A stretch of DNA of 64,000 nucleotides from Ancylobacter mangrovi (GCF_024752355.1 NZ_JANTHZ010000013.1:62001-126000); one strand, 5' to 3'. Counted from the first letter of the stretch, positions 39,138-49,022 are shown. Notes: generated from the sequence alone by a model not told the origin. Translations and numbers: made by a program.

Positions 39138-39393
39138 GAGGACCGATGTCTCCGAAGGGATCGCGTTGCTCTTGGGCGATGTGTCTGGGGCGTTTGGGCG
39201 AATGGTCTGGCGAATGGTTCGGCGTCGAGGCTTGCTGGACGGTGATCGTTCCGGGCGAGCCTCACTCGCCGAGGCTTGTTGGTGGGCCGCCGGGGCCCGT
39301 CGGGGCTCCTGGCTCCGGGGCTCCTGGCTCGAGGCATGCGGCCCGCCGGCGCCTCACCCCACATCCCGCAGTGCGGCAGCGACGGGCGGGCGA

Positions 39394-39421
39394 GTGATAT
39401 CACCCCGCCGCGCCGTGTCAA
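39394..39421 (-). promoter_or_regulatory. Predicted tkt promoter with palindrome over the -10 box
   Basis: On the minus strand: -35 TTGACA (39421-39416, full consensus), a 16-nt spacer and -10 TATCAC (39399-39394). The -10 is half of the perfect palindrome GTGATATCAC, a possible operator. The predicted leader before tkt is about 250 nt. Confidence 0.5.
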
Positions 39422-39500
39422 AGCCGGGGATGTCACAAGCCTGGGGGCGAAGATCGGGCGCGGATCGGCGGCCTGCGCGCGCGGCCGGGCCGCCGCGCGG

Positions 39501-39529
39501 TTGACGCTGGCGGGACGGGCAGGCTCAAT
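39501..39529 (+). promoter_or_regulatory. Predicted promoter of DUF4164-zapA
   Basis: -35 TTGACG (39501-39506), a 17-nt spacer and -10 CTCAAT (39524-39529), about 130 bp before the DUF4164 start. Confidence 0.45.
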
Positions 39530-39660
39530 GTCGCCGGAATCGGGTGCGAAACCATCCGTTTGCGTTGCGCCTGCGCGTTCCGTCCGCGACGCCTCCGCCC
39601 GGGGGCGCGCCGGGCAAGGGCAGGCGCGGGGCGGGGGAACGTCTTTCGGAGCTATTGCCC

Positions 39661-39957
39661 ATGAATCAGCCGGCTGCGGGCGAATCCACGGCCCTCGACG
39701 CCGCGCTCAAGCGTTTCGATGCGGCCCTTGGAACCCTCGAGTCGGCGATTGAACGCCGGCTGGAGGTGGAGCGGCAGGAGGCGGCGCTGTCGCAGCAGGT
39801 GCATGTGCTCAGCATCGACCGCTCGCGCCTCGCCGACCAGCTCGACGACGCGCAGACGCGCGCCGAGCGGATGGAGAGCGCGACCGACGAGGTTTCGCGC
39901 CGGCTCGGCAGCGCCATGGAAACCATCCGCGCGGTGCTCGCCGCGCATGAACGCTGA
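39661..39957 (+). CDS. DUF4164 family coiled-coil protein
   Basis: A 98-residue helical protein with heptad-like spacing across nearly its whole length (ALDAALKRFDAALGTLESAI and LSIDRSRLADQLDDAQTRAE). This matches the small DUF4164 family regularly found immediately before zapA in Rhizobiales. Its position suggests a role with ZapA in Z-ring organisation, which is inference. It starts with ATG at 39661 and lies 7 bp from zapA. Confidence 0.8.
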   Translation: MNQPAAGESTALDAALKRFDAALGTLESAIERRLEVERQEAALSQQVHVLSIDRSRLADQLDDAQTRAERMESATDEVSRRLGSAMETIRAVLAAHER

Positions 39958-39964
39958 GGGGCGG

Positions 39965-40348
39965 ATGGCACAGGTCACGGTCACCATCGGCGGACGCGCC
40001 TATCGCATGGCCTGCGACGACGGGCAGGAGGACCACCTCACCCGTCTCGGCACCGAGGTCGACGCGCGTATCGACCAGCTTCGCGCCGCCTTCGGCGAGA
40101 TCGGCGACCAGCGGCTCAGCGTGATGGCCGCCATCACGCTCGCCGACGAACTGTCCGAGGTCCGCCGCCGGCTCGGCGAGGCCGAGCGCAACGCCAGCGC
40201 CGAGCGCGAGGCGCGCGACGAGGCGGCGCGCCAGCTCGGCCGGGTCGAAGCCTCGCTCGCGAGCACGGTGGTCTCCGCCGCCGAGCGCCTGGAGCAGCTC
40301 GCCCGCGAGCTCGGGCCGAGCCCGTCCGGCGGCGTGGGCATGGGCTAG
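39965..40348 (+). CDS. zapA: Cell division protein ZapA
   Basis: Binds FtsZ and promotes bundling of the division ring. The 127-residue protein has the ZapA beta-strand start (QVTVTIGGRAYRMACDDGQE) with EDHLTRLGTEVDARIDQLR, then a long coiled coil (about residues 40-110) for dimerisation. In many alphaproteobacteria 6S RNA follows zapA directly; here the following 130 bp contain no such RNA, and 6S lies upstream of the 5-formyl-THF cyclo-ligase gene at 49178. Confidence 0.92.
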   Translation: MAQVTVTIGGRAYRMACDDGQEDHLTRLGTEVDARIDQLRAAFGEIGDQRLSVMAAITLADELSEVRRRLGEAERNASAEREARDEAARQLGRVEASLASTVVSAAERLEQLARELGPSPSGGVGMG

Positions 40349-40478
40349 GCGCTCCGCCCGCCACGCTCCGCGGGCGCGCCGGCCTTGACGCCATGCCGGC
40401 CGGAGGGCAGGAGGAAGGCCATGCCCATTCCTCGCGGCCGGCCCGTGCCGCCGCCCTCGCATCCGCCGGAAACCTTCC

Positions 40479-41267
40479 ATGATCCGCTCTCCGCTCATCA
40501 CCGTCATGGTGCAGGCCGTCCGCAAGGCCGGCCGCTCGCTCGTCCGCGACTTCGGCGAGGTCGAAAATCTCCAGGTCTCGCTGAAGGGGCCGGCGAACTT
40601 CGTGTCCAACGCCGACCGCAAGGCCGAGCGCATCCTGCATGAGGAGCTCGCCAAGGCGCGGCCGGGCTTCGGCTTCATCATGGAGGAGAGCGGCGAGGTC
40701 GACGGCACCGACGACAGCCACCGCTGGATCATCGACCCGCTCGACGGCACCACCAACTTCCTGCACGGCATCCCGCTGTTCGCGATCTCGGTCGGGCTGG
40801 CGCGGGACGGCGTGCCGATCGCGGGCGTGATCTACAATCCGATCGCCGACGAACTCTATGTCGCGGAGAAGGGCGCCGGCGCCTTCCTCAACGAGCGGCG
40901 CATCCGCGTCGCCGCCCGCACCCGGCTCGCCGACGCCGTCGTTTGCTGCGGCATGCCGCATATGGGACGGGGCGGCACCGACCAGTTCGGGCGCGAATAT
41001 GCCGCGCTGGCGCCGGGCGTCGCGGGGCTGCGCCGCACCGGCTCGGCGGCGACCGATCTCGCCTGGGTGGCGGCCGGCCGGTTCGACGGTTTCTGGGAGC
41101 GCAACCTCAGCCCGTGGGACATGGCCGCCGGTATCGTGCTGATCCGCGAGGCGGGCGGCTATGTCAGCGATCTCGACGACAGCGACAAGATGCTGGCCAA
41201 GGGCGACATCATCGCCGGCAACGAGACGATCCGCCGCGACCTGCTGGCGGCGCTGCGCAAAGCCTGA
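40479..41267 (+). CDS. suhB: Inositol monophosphatase family protein (SuhB)
   Basis: A Mg-dependent sugar-phosphate phosphatase of the IMPase/SuhB family, 262 residues. Metal ligands are conserved: Glu70 in FIMEESGEVDG, Asp86 and Asp89 in WIIDPLDGTTNFLHGIP, and the C-terminal aspartate in LSPWDMAAGIVLIREAGG. SuhB in enterics also binds RNA polymerase in rRNA antitermination; whether this holds here is unknown. Confidence 0.94.
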   Translation: MIRSPLITVMVQAVRKAGRSLVRDFGEVENLQVSLKGPANFVSNADRKAERILHEELAKARPGFGFIMEESGEVDGTDDSHRWIIDPLDGTTNFLHGIPLFAISVGLARDGVPIAGVIYNPIADELYVAEKGAGAFLNERRIRVAARTRLADAVVCCGMPHMGRGGTDQFGREYAALAPGVAGLRRTGSAATDLAWVAAGRFDGFWERNLSPWDMAAGIVLIREAGGYVSDLDDSDKMLAKGDIIAGNETIRRDLLAALRKA

Positions 41268-41375
41268 CGACAAAAGGGAAATCCCGCATTCCATTTCCCT
41301 CTCGCTGTGGCATAGTCCGGCGCAAGGGCGGCGTCGCAGGCTAGGCGCCTGCGATTGAAGGAGATGGCCAGGGGC

Positions 41376-42449
41376 ATGGATGCGACGGATCCCTTTCACA
41401 AGCTTTCATCGCCCAGGATCTTCCTGGTGCGGATGTTCGTCTTTGTGCTCCTGTGCGTGGCGTTGGCCTCCGTGCTCTACCAGCAGATCTGGTCGGCCTT
41501 CCTCAACAATCCGGGCCTGAACGGCGTCATCTTCGGCGTGCTGTTCATCGGCACGATCTTCGCCTTCCGTCAGGTCATGCGGCTGCTGCCCGAGGTCGAG
41601 TGGGTGAACAGCTTCCGCCTCGCCGATCCGGGCCTGGAGGTGCGCCGCGCGCCGCGCCTGCTGGCGCCGATGGCGTCGCTGCTGGGCGACCGGGTCGGGC
41701 GCATGGCGATCTCGCAGATGACCATGCGGGGCATCCTGGAATCGATCGGCACCCGGCTCGACGAGGCGCGCGACCTGCTGCGCTACCTCACCGGCCTGCT
41801 GGTCTTCCTCGGCCTGCTCGGCACCTTCTGGGGCCTTCTCGAGACGGTGGGCTCGATCGGCCGCGTCATCGGCTCGCTGAGCGTGGGGCCGGAATCGGGC
41901 TCGGTGCTCGACACGTTGAAATCGGGCCTCGCCGCGCCGCTGGGCGGCATGGGCATCGCCTTCTCGTCCTCGCTGTTCGGCCTCGCCGGCTCGCTGGTGC
42001 TCGGCTTCCTCGACCTGCAGGCCGGGCAGGCGCAGAACCGCTTCTACACCGACCTCGAGGACTGGCTCTCCACCACGGTGGAGGACCTCGGCGCCGACGT
42101 GGCGCGCAGCAGGCCCGCCCCGGTGCCGGTGCCGCCGACCTACATGCCCCCGCCTCCGGCCCCGCCGCCGGCGCTGGTGGCCCCGGCCGGCCTCCTGCCG
42201 CCGCCCGATTTCGCCCAGCTCACCGAGGCCATCGCCCGGCTCGACCGGACCATGACCGAGGCCGGCTCGCAGCGCGTCACCACCGCCATGGCCCATCTCG
42301 CCGAGAGCCTGCAGGGGCTGGTGCAGCACATGCGCGGCGAGCAGCAGATGGTGCGTGACTGGGTGGAGGCGCAGGCCGAGCAGCAGAAGGACGTGAAGAA
42401 GCTTCTGGAGCGCCTCAACGAGACGCTGGCGAACCGCGAGCGGGCCTGA
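41376..42449 (+). CDS. MotA/TolQ/ExbB-like proton-channel membrane protein
   Basis: A 357-residue inner-membrane protein, not a flagellar MotA by length or context. It has hydrophobic helices near residues 20-38 and 50-66 and a MotA/TolQ-type pair at about 135-155 and 185-215 (LLVFLGLLGTFWGLLETVGS and GMGIAFSSSLFGLAGSLVLG), the channel motif of the superfamily. The cytoplasmic C-terminus is Pro-rich then coiled-coil. AAGGAG lies 12 nt before the ATG at 41376; earlier in-frame starts (TTG 41355, ATG 41364) are less well placed. Its stop overlaps the MotB-like partner by 1 bp, so they form one complex. Confidence 0.85.
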   Translation: MDATDPFHKLSSPRIFLVRMFVFVLLCVALASVLYQQIWSAFLNNPGLNGVIFGVLFIGTIFAFRQVMRLLPEVEWVNSFRLADPGLEVRRAPRLLAPMASLLGDRVGRMAISQMTMRGILESIGTRLDEARDLLRYLTGLLVFLGLLGTFWGLLETVGSIGRVIGSLSVGPESGSVLDTLKSGLAAPLGGMGIAFSSSLFGLAGSLVLGFLDLQAGQAQNRFYTDLEDWLSTTVEDLGADVARSRPAPVPVPPTYMPPPPAPPPALVAPAGLLPPPDFAQLTEAIARLDRTMTEAGSQRVTTAMAHLAESLQGLVQHMRGEQQMVRDWVEAQAEQQKDVKKLLERLNETLANRERA

Positions 42450-43483
42450 TGGCACTCGGACGCTCCCGCCGCGGCGATCGCCACATCGACTACTGGCCCG
42501 GCTTCGTCGACGCGCTGTCGACGCTGCTGCTGGTCTTCGTCTTCCTGCTGTCGGTGTTCGTGCTTGCCCAGTTCGTGCTGACGCAAGAGATCGGCTCCAA
42601 GGACGACGCCATGGCGCGGCTGCAGCAGCAGATCCGCGAACTCACCGACCTGCTGGCGCTGGAGCGCGCCAGCGACGCCGATTCCGAAAGCCAGATCGGC
42701 ACGCTGAAGGCCAGCCTCGCCCAGCTCCAGCAGGAGCGCGACACGCTGCGCGACGCCGCCTCCGCGCTGGCGACGCCGGACCAGATCGCCGAGGCCGAGA
42801 ACCGCAACAGCGAGCTCGCCCGCCAGCTCGGCCAGGAGAAGGATGCGACCGCCCAGGCCGCGGCGCAGATCGCCCTGCTCAACCAGCAGATCGCCGCGCT
42901 GCGCCGGCAGATCGCGGCGCTGGAGGAAGCGCTCGACATCTCCGAGAAGAAGGACAAGGAGAGCCAGACCCGCCTCGCCGATCTCGGCCGCCGGCTCAAC
43001 GTCGCGCTGGCGCAGCGCGTGCAGGAGCTGACGCGCTACCGCTCCGAGTTCTTCGGCCGGCTGAGCGCGATCCTCGGCAACCGCCCGGATATCCGCGTGG
43101 TGGGCGACCGCTTCGTGATGCAGTCCGAGATCTTCTTCGACCGCGCCTCGGCGGACCTTCGGTCCGGGGCGATGCCCGCGCTCGACGATATCGCCCGCAC
43201 GCTGGTGGCGCTCGAGAAGGAGATCCCCGACGACCTCCCGTGGGTGCTGCGCGTGGACGGCCACACCGACGACCGCCCGATCCAGACGCCGCAATACCCG
43301 TCGAACTGGGAGCTCTCGGCCGCCCGCGCGATCGCGGTGGTGCAGTATCTCGCCGCCCATGGCGTCTCGCCCAAGCACCTCGTCGCCGCCGGTTTCGGCG
43401 AGTACCAGCCGATCGACACCGCCGACACCGACGACGCGCGCGCCCGCAACCGCCGGATCGAGCTCAAGCTCACCGAGAGATGA
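42449..43483 (+). CDS. MotB-like OmpA-domain stator protein
   Basis: A 344-residue partner of the preceding channel protein. A single N-terminal membrane helix has the MotB signature around Asp21 (YWPGFVDALSTLLLVFVFLL), the likely proton-binding residue. A long coiled coil (about 45-185) with repeated Gln/Leu/Ala heptads follows, then a periplasmic OmpA/MotB peptidoglycan-binding domain (LRVDGHTDDRPIQ and ELSAARAIAVVQYL, ending NRRIELKLTER). The coiled coil is much longer than in flagellar MotB. Conserved Rhizobiales pair of unknown job, presumably a force-transducing cell-envelope motor. Confidence 0.88.
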   Translation: MALGRSRRGDRHIDYWPGFVDALSTLLLVFVFLLSVFVLAQFVLTQEIGSKDDAMARLQQQIRELTDLLALERASDADSESQIGTLKASLAQLQQERDTLRDAASALATPDQIAEAENRNSELARQLGQEKDATAQAAAQIALLNQQIAALRRQIAALEEALDISEKKDKESQTRLADLGRRLNVALAQRVQELTRYRSEFFGRLSAILGNRPDIRVVGDRFVMQSEIFFDRASADLRSGAMPALDDIARTLVALEKEIPDDLPWVLRVDGHTDDRPIQTPQYPSNWELSAARAIAVVQYLAAHGVSPKHLVAAGFGEYQPIDTADTDDARARNRRIELKLTER

Positions 43484-43493
43484 GCCGGCGGCG

Positions 43494-43970
43494 ATGACGG
43501 AGCGCCCCGCTGCCCGGCTCGCACCCTTCGAGTGGGGCCGCATGCCGGCCATGGCGGACCTCTGGGTCGAGGCGTGGCAGGAGACCATTCCGGAGATCGA
43601 CTTCGAATCGCGGCGCGGCTGGCTGCTCCACCGCCTCGGCACGCTGATCGACGAGGGCGCGGTGATCGATCTCGCGGTGACGGACGACGAGGCGGCGCGG
43701 CTGCTCGGCTTCGTCTCGGTCGATCCGCGCACCGGCTATGTCGACCAGCTCGTGGTGCATCCCGACCATTGGGGCGAGGGCGTCGCCCGCCAGCTCGTCG
43801 CGGCCGCGGAAGCGCGCACGCGCAAGGGTCTGTCGCTCGACGTCAATGAGGAGAACGAGCGCGCGGTGCGCTTCTACGAGCGCGCCGGCTTCAACGTCGT
43901 CGGCCACGGGGTAAACGCGACCTCGGGCCGGCCGACGCTGAAGATGGAGCGGCCGCCGCGCCGGGCGTGA
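43494..43970 (+). CDS. GNAT family N-acetyltransferase
   Basis: A 158-residue GNAT enzyme. Motif A for acetyl-CoA is YVDQLVVHPDHWGEGVARQL and motif B is SLDVNEENERAVRFYERAGF. The acceptor substrate cannot be inferred. It begins 11 bp after the MotB-like gene and may share its transcript. It is convergent with the ABC exporter gene. Confidence 0.9.
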   Translation: MTERPAARLAPFEWGRMPAMADLWVEAWQETIPEIDFESRRGWLLHRLGTLIDEGAVIDLAVTDDEAARLLGFVSVDPRTGYVDQLVVHPDHWGEGVARQLVAAAEARTRKGLSLDVNEENERAVRFYERAGFNVVGHGVNATSGRPTLKMERPPRRA

Positions 43971-44019
43971 AGGGCGGCCGGCCGGAGAGGCCGGGCTCGC
44001 GCGTCAGCCGCCATTGCCC

Positions 44020-45861
<1,842 letters not shown>

Positions 45862-45962
45862 GTCTCGGTTATAGAGCCGCTCGGATTTCCGGCAGGATCG
45901 TTTTTGAGATCGCCGCATGGTTCCCGGAAGGGACCAGCCGTGCGGCGGCGAGGATGCTACCC

Positions 45963-46187
45963 ATGAAGAGCGACATCCATCCCGACTACCACTTCGTCAA
46001 GGTGGTGATGACGGACGGCACCGAGTACACGACCCGCACGACCTGGGGCAAGGAGGGCGACGTCCTCCAGCTCGACATCGATGCGAAGTCCCACCCGGCC
46101 TGGACGGGCGGTTCGACCCAGCTTCTTGATCGCGGCGGCCGCGTGTCCCGCTTCCAGAAGAAGTTTGCAGGCTTTCTAAAGTCCTGA
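45963..46187 (+). CDS. rpmE: 50S ribosomal protein L31, zinc-free form
   Basis: A 74-residue large-subunit protein ([20 protein letters not shown] at the start, [20 protein letters not shown] near the end). The four zinc-binding cysteines of the type A protein are all absent, as in many alphaproteobacteria. The rpmJ product in this window also lacks its zinc ligands. It is followed by a strong terminator. Divergent from the ABC exporter. Confidence 0.95.
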   Translation: MKSDIHPDYHFVKVVMTDGTEYTTRTTWGKEGDVLQLDIDAKSHPAWTGGSTQLLDRGGRVSRFQKKFAGFLKS

Positions 46188-46255
46188 CGAGCCTTCCGAA
46201 GCGGCAGGTGCGGGCCTCGCCCGCGCCATTCGGCCGCGCCGCGATGGACGATCAA

Positions 46256-46290
46256 CCCTCGGTGAGGCGGCCGCCTCAGCGAGGGTTTTT
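46256..46290 (+). terminator. Intrinsic terminator of rpmE
   Basis: A long stem (46256-46270 with 46271-46285, one G-G mismatch) is followed by TTTTT at 46286-46290. Confidence 0.88.
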
Positions 46291-46350
46291 GTTCGTCGGG
46301 ACTGCGGAAAGGGGTCGCCGGCGGATCGTCCGGCCGGTCCCGCGCGCGCG

Positions 46351-46854
46351 TCAGCCGCTCTCTAAGCTGGAGCGCAGCCGCCGGATATGGCCGGCCACGG
46401 CGTTGTCCGAGGGAGCTTCCGGCGCCGCGAGGCCGGCATCGAGCCGGACGATGCGCGCCTGCAGCGTGTGGCTGCGCTCGACCAGCGCGCGCAGGCTCTC
46501 GGGCAGCGCGGTCTCCTGCTCCTCGTCGCGCGGCGAGCCCAGAAGGTCGATCTTCGCCGCCTCGCGCCGCGCCGTCTCCACCGACATGTCGCCCTCGGCC
46601 ACCGCCCGTTGCAGCAGCAGCCAGGAGGCGAGCTGCATCAGCCGGGTGGAGAGCTTGAGGCTCTGCTGGGCATAGGCGTTGAGCGCGGTGCGGTCGAGCG
46701 CGCGGCTCTCGGCGCGCCCGCTGCCGTCGAGATAGGCCGCGGCCTCGTCGACCAGCGCCATGCCTTCGGTGAACAGCGTCTCGAACGCCGCCGAATCGAG
46801 GCGGCGCGCGGCGAGGTTCACCGGCTGCCGCTCATTCCTGTCCGCGTGTCCCAT
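46351..46854 (-). CDS. rcdA: RcdA-type protease adaptor (DUF1465)
   Basis: A 167-residue helical protein of the DUF1465 family, which includes Caulobacter RcdA, a ClpXP accessory factor needed for cell-cycle proteolysis of CtrA. Family-like segments are FETLFTEGMALVDEAAAYLD, QQSLKLSTRLMQLASWLLLQ (the three-helix core) and EAAKIDLL. The C-terminal tail is variable. The frame is open 15 codons upstream, but MGHADRNERQ at 46854 with AGG close by is preferred. A perfect CtrA box lies about 220 bp upstream, with a candidate sRNA and its terminator in between. Confidence 0.75.
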   Translation of the reverse strand: MGHADRNERQPVNLAARRLDSAAFETLFTEGMALVDEAAAYLDGSGRAESRALDRTALNAYAQQSLKLSTRLMQLASWLLLQRAVAEGDMSVETARREAAKIDLLGSPRDEEQETALPESLRALVERSHTLQARIVRLDAGLAAPEAPSDNAVAGHIRRLRSSLESG

Positions 46855-46960
46855 CCTGCCGTCCCGACGACTGATCGCGCCACGAGGCGCCAGCACCAAG
46901 CCTGTCGCGCAGATGAGCCCGGCTGTCCAGCCATGCCAAGCCCCGCGGCGGCGGACCGCA

Positions 46961-46989
46961 CAAAAAAGAGCCGCCCGGAGGGGCGGCTC
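46961..46989 (-). terminator. Strong minus-strand intrinsic terminator
   Basis: A 9-bp perfect stem (46968-46976 with 46981-46989), tetraloop, then TTTTTTG on the minus strand. No protein gene ends nearby on this strand except the cupin gene 220 bp away, so it most likely ends the candidate sRNA. Confidence 0.85.
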
Positions 46990-47053
46990 GAAAGTCTAGA
47001 CAGGGATGCGTCAAACAGAGTGGACAGGGGCCACTCACGGCCAAAATCGACCG
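46961..47053 (-). ncRNA. Candidate CtrA-activated small RNA
   Basis: Predicted, not homology-based. From a start near 47053 (set by the -10 TATTAC at 47065-47060), the minus-strand transcript would be about 90 nt. It contains a hairpin GAGTGG-loop-CCACTC (47036-47018) with loop CCCCUGU, a single-stranded middle, and a terminator hairpin with a 9-bp stem (46989-46968), loop CUCC and six U. Both loops are C-rich and could pair with Shine-Dalgarno sequences, a common targeting style of alphaproteobacterial sRNAs. The promoter region has a perfect CtrA box. The transcript ends before rcdA, so it is not simply the rcdA leader. No reading frame of note. Confidence 0.5.
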
Positions 47054-47059
47054 CTACCA

Positions 47060-47091
47060 GTAATAGATCGGAAAGCTTAATGCGCAGTTAA
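47060..47091 (-). promoter_or_regulatory. CtrA box (TTAA-N7-TTAA) with downstream -10
   Basis: A perfect full CtrA site at 47077-47091. On the minus strand its centre occupies the -35 position, 17 nt before -10 TATTAC (47065-47060). This is the usual geometry of CtrA-activated promoters. Confidence 0.6.
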
Positions 47092-47209
47092 GGCGGGCAG
47101 CCGCGTGCCGATGCCGGCACGCAGGCAGATGCCCGGCGCAAGAGGCGCCCGGATATTCGCCGAATACTTGGCCCGCGCCGGGCGGGGGCGGGCGGGGACG
47201 CCCGGCCGC

Positions 47210-47605
47210 TCAGCCGCCGTACTGCGCGTCGCTGACATGCTCCATCCAGTCGACCGCCTTGCCGTCCAGCTTCTCCTGGATGGCGATATGCGTCATCGCC
47301 GTGGCCGGGCCGGCCCCGTGCCAGTGCTTCTCGCCGGGCGGAAACCAGACCACGTCGCCGGGGCGGATCTCTTCGACCGGGCCGCCCTCGCGCTGCACGC
47401 GCCCGACGCCCGCAGTGACGACGAGCGTCTGGCCGAGCGGATGGGTGTGCCAGGCGGTGCGGGCGCCGGGCTCGAAGGTGACGGCGGCGCCGGCCACCCG
47501 GGCCGGGTCCGACGCGTCGAATAGCGGGTCGATCCGCACCTCGCCGGTGAACCATTCTGAGGGGCCCTTGCGGGAGGCCTGATCGCCCGCGCGCTGGATA
47601 TTCAT
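47210..47605 (-). CDS. Cupin domain protein
   Basis: A 131-residue single-domain cupin. Motif 1 is [20 protein letters not shown] (His-x-His metal ligands) and motif 2 is [18 protein letters not shown]. The C-terminal [19 protein letters not shown] is typical of the small cupins annotated as quercetin-dioxygenase-like or carboxymuconolactone-decarboxylase-associated. Substrate unknown. It is single, downstream of DUF1192 on the same strand. Confidence 0.9.
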   Translation of the reverse strand: MNIQRAGDQASRKGPSEWFTGEVRIDPLFDASDPARVAGAAVTFEPGARTAWHTHPLGQTLVVTAGVGRVQREGGPVEEIRPGDVVWFPPGEKHWHGAGPATAMTHIAIQEKLDGKAVDWMEHVSDAQYGG

Positions 47606-47690
47606 GGGTCTTCCTTTCAGGTGTGACGGCCCGGGCACGTGGCCGGCGCGGGTGCTGCGTCGCGCCGTGCGTGTCGCCCGGGCGGGCAGC

Positions 47691-47897
47691 CTATCGCTTG
47701 AAGAAGGTGTCCGCCGCCGTGCGCGAGGCGCGCTTCGATTCCAGCGTGCGCCGCAGGCGCTCGATCTCGGACTGGAGCGCGCCGATGCGCTCCTCGATCT
47801 CGGCTTCCGACAGGGCGGAGAGGTCGGTGCCGAGCTCGTGGGTCGCCGGCTTCTTCGCCGGGGGCGCTCCGAAGAGGTCGTCCGCATCGATCGCCAT
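47691..47897 (-). CDS. DUF1192 family small coiled-coil protein
   Basis: A 68-residue protein with the DUF1192 pattern: [20 protein letters not shown], then a helix [20 protein letters not shown] predicted to form a coiled coil, ending in ADTFFKR. Function unknown. The start at 47897 lies 6 nt from GGAGG; an upstream ATG (47903) touches the ribosome site. It is divergent from a quinone oxidoreductase, its usual neighbour in Rhizobiales. Confidence 0.85.
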   Translation of the reverse strand: MAIDADDLFGAPPAKKPATHELGTDLSALSEAEIEERIGALQSEIERLRRTLESKRASRTAADTFFKR

Positions 47898-48011
47898 GGT
47901 CATCCTCCGTCTTGCCGGCACTGCCGGGCGATCCTATTCCCGGCCGGGCGCGGTTGCCAGTCACGGCCCGCTGGCCTACGAAGCCGGCACGAACGCTTTG
48001 CCGCGAAGAGG

Positions 48012-49022
48012 ATGGATGCCGTGACCGATCTGCCCGCCACCATGACCGCCATCGGCCTGCCGACCCCCGGCGGCCCGGAAGCCCTGGTCCCCGAGCAGCG
48101 CCCGGTGCCCGCCCCCGGCGTCGGCGAGATCCTGGTCAAGGTCGCGGGCGCGGGCGTGAACCGGCCCGACGTGATGCAGCGCAAGGGGCTCTACCCGCCG
48201 CCGCCCGGCGCCTCCGACATTCCCGGGCTGGAGATCGCCGGCGAGATCGTCGCCCTCGGCGAGGGCGTGAGCGGCTGGAAGACGGGCGACAAGGTGTGCG
48301 CGCTTGTCTCCGGCGGCGGCTATGCGCAGTACTGCCTCGCCGATGCCGGCTCGGCGCTGCCGGTGCCGGCCGGGCTCTCCATGGTCGAGGCAGCGGCGCT
48401 GCCGGAGACCTTCTTCACCGTGTGGACCAACGTGTTCGACCTCGCCGGGCTGAAGGCGGGCGAAACCTTCCTGGTGCATGGCGGCACCTCGGGCATCGGC
48501 ACCACGGCGATCCAGCTCGCCAAGGCGTTCGGCGCCACCGTGTTCGCCACCGCCGGCAGCGCCGAGAAGTGCGACGTCTGCCGCAAGCTCGGCGCCGACT
48601 ACGCCATCGACTACAAGACCGAGGACTTCGTCGCCGTGGTGAAGGAGAAGACCGGAGGCAAGGGCGTCAACGTCATCCTCGACATGGTCGGCGGCTCCTA
48701 CATCGCGCGCAACTACGAGGCCGCCGCCCCGCTCGGGCGCATCGTGCAGATCGCCTTCATGGAAGGCTCGAAGGTGCAGATCGACTATATGCGCCTGATG
48801 CTGAAGCGCCTCTCGCACATGGGCTCGACGCTGCGCTCGCGTCCCAAGGCGGAGAAGGCGGCCATCGCCGTCTCGCTGAAGGAGAAGGTCTGGCCGCTGA
48901 TCGCGGCTGGCACCGTCAAGCCGGTGATGGACCAGGTGTTCCCCCTCGAGGAAGCCAGCAAGGCCCATGCCCGCATGGAGACCAGCGCGCATATCGGCAA
49001 GATCGTGCTGAAGGTGGGCTGA
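48012..49022 (+). CDS. NAD(P)H-quinone oxidoreductase (zinc-independent MDR family)
   Basis: A 336-residue medium-chain dehydrogenase/reductase of the quinone oxidoreductase (QOR/PIG3-like) branch. Typical motifs: VAGAGVNRPDVMQRKGLYPPP, PGLEIAGEIVALGEGVSGWK, the nucleotide-binding LVHGGTSGIGTTAIQLAKAF and GADYAIDYKTEDF. Structural and catalytic zinc ligands of alcohol dehydrogenases are missing. The ATG at 48012 follows AAGAGG with no spacing; a GTG at 48021 is nine bases further on and may be the true start. Confidence 0.9.
   Translation: MDAVTDLPATMTAIGLPTPGGPEALVPEQRPVPAPGVGEILVKVAGAGVNRPDVMQRKGLYPPPPGASDIPGLEIAGEIVALGEGVSGWKTGDKVCALVSGGGYAQYCLADAGSALPVPAGLSMVEAAALPETFFTVWTNVFDLAGLKAGETFLVHGGTSGIGTTAIQLAKAFGATVFATAGSAEKCDVCRKLGADYAIDYKTEDFVAVVKEKTGGKGVNVILDMVGGSYIARNYEAAAPLGRIVQIAFMEGSKVQIDYMRLMLKRLSHMGSTLRSRPKAEKAAIAVSLKEKVWPLIAAGTVKPVMDQVFPLEEASKAHARMETSAHIGKIVLKVG

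Larger units (their letters stand above)
39138..39660. other. 523-bp divergent region between tkt and the DUF4164/zapA genes
   Basis: No gene is visible here. From left to right it holds a 12-bp-period duplication of GGCGAATGGT (39197-39206 and 39209-39218), a tandem 15-bp duplication (39302-39316 and 39317-39331, GGGGCTCCTGGCTC plus C or G), a perfect palindrome GTGATATCAC (39394-39403) inside the tkt promoter, and a rightward promoter (39501-39529). It therefore contains the long tkt leader and a roughly 125-nt leader for DUF4164. Confidence 0.6.

Noticed and set aside
39302-39331. Insertion-sequence footprint in the tkt leader
   Set aside because: It is a simple 15-bp tandem duplication with no terminal inverted repeats or transposase remnant.
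40349-40478. 6S RNA directly after zapA, its usual place in many alphaproteobacteria
   Set aside because: Only 130 bp, no closing stem and no promoter. The true 6S RNA is at 49178-49337.
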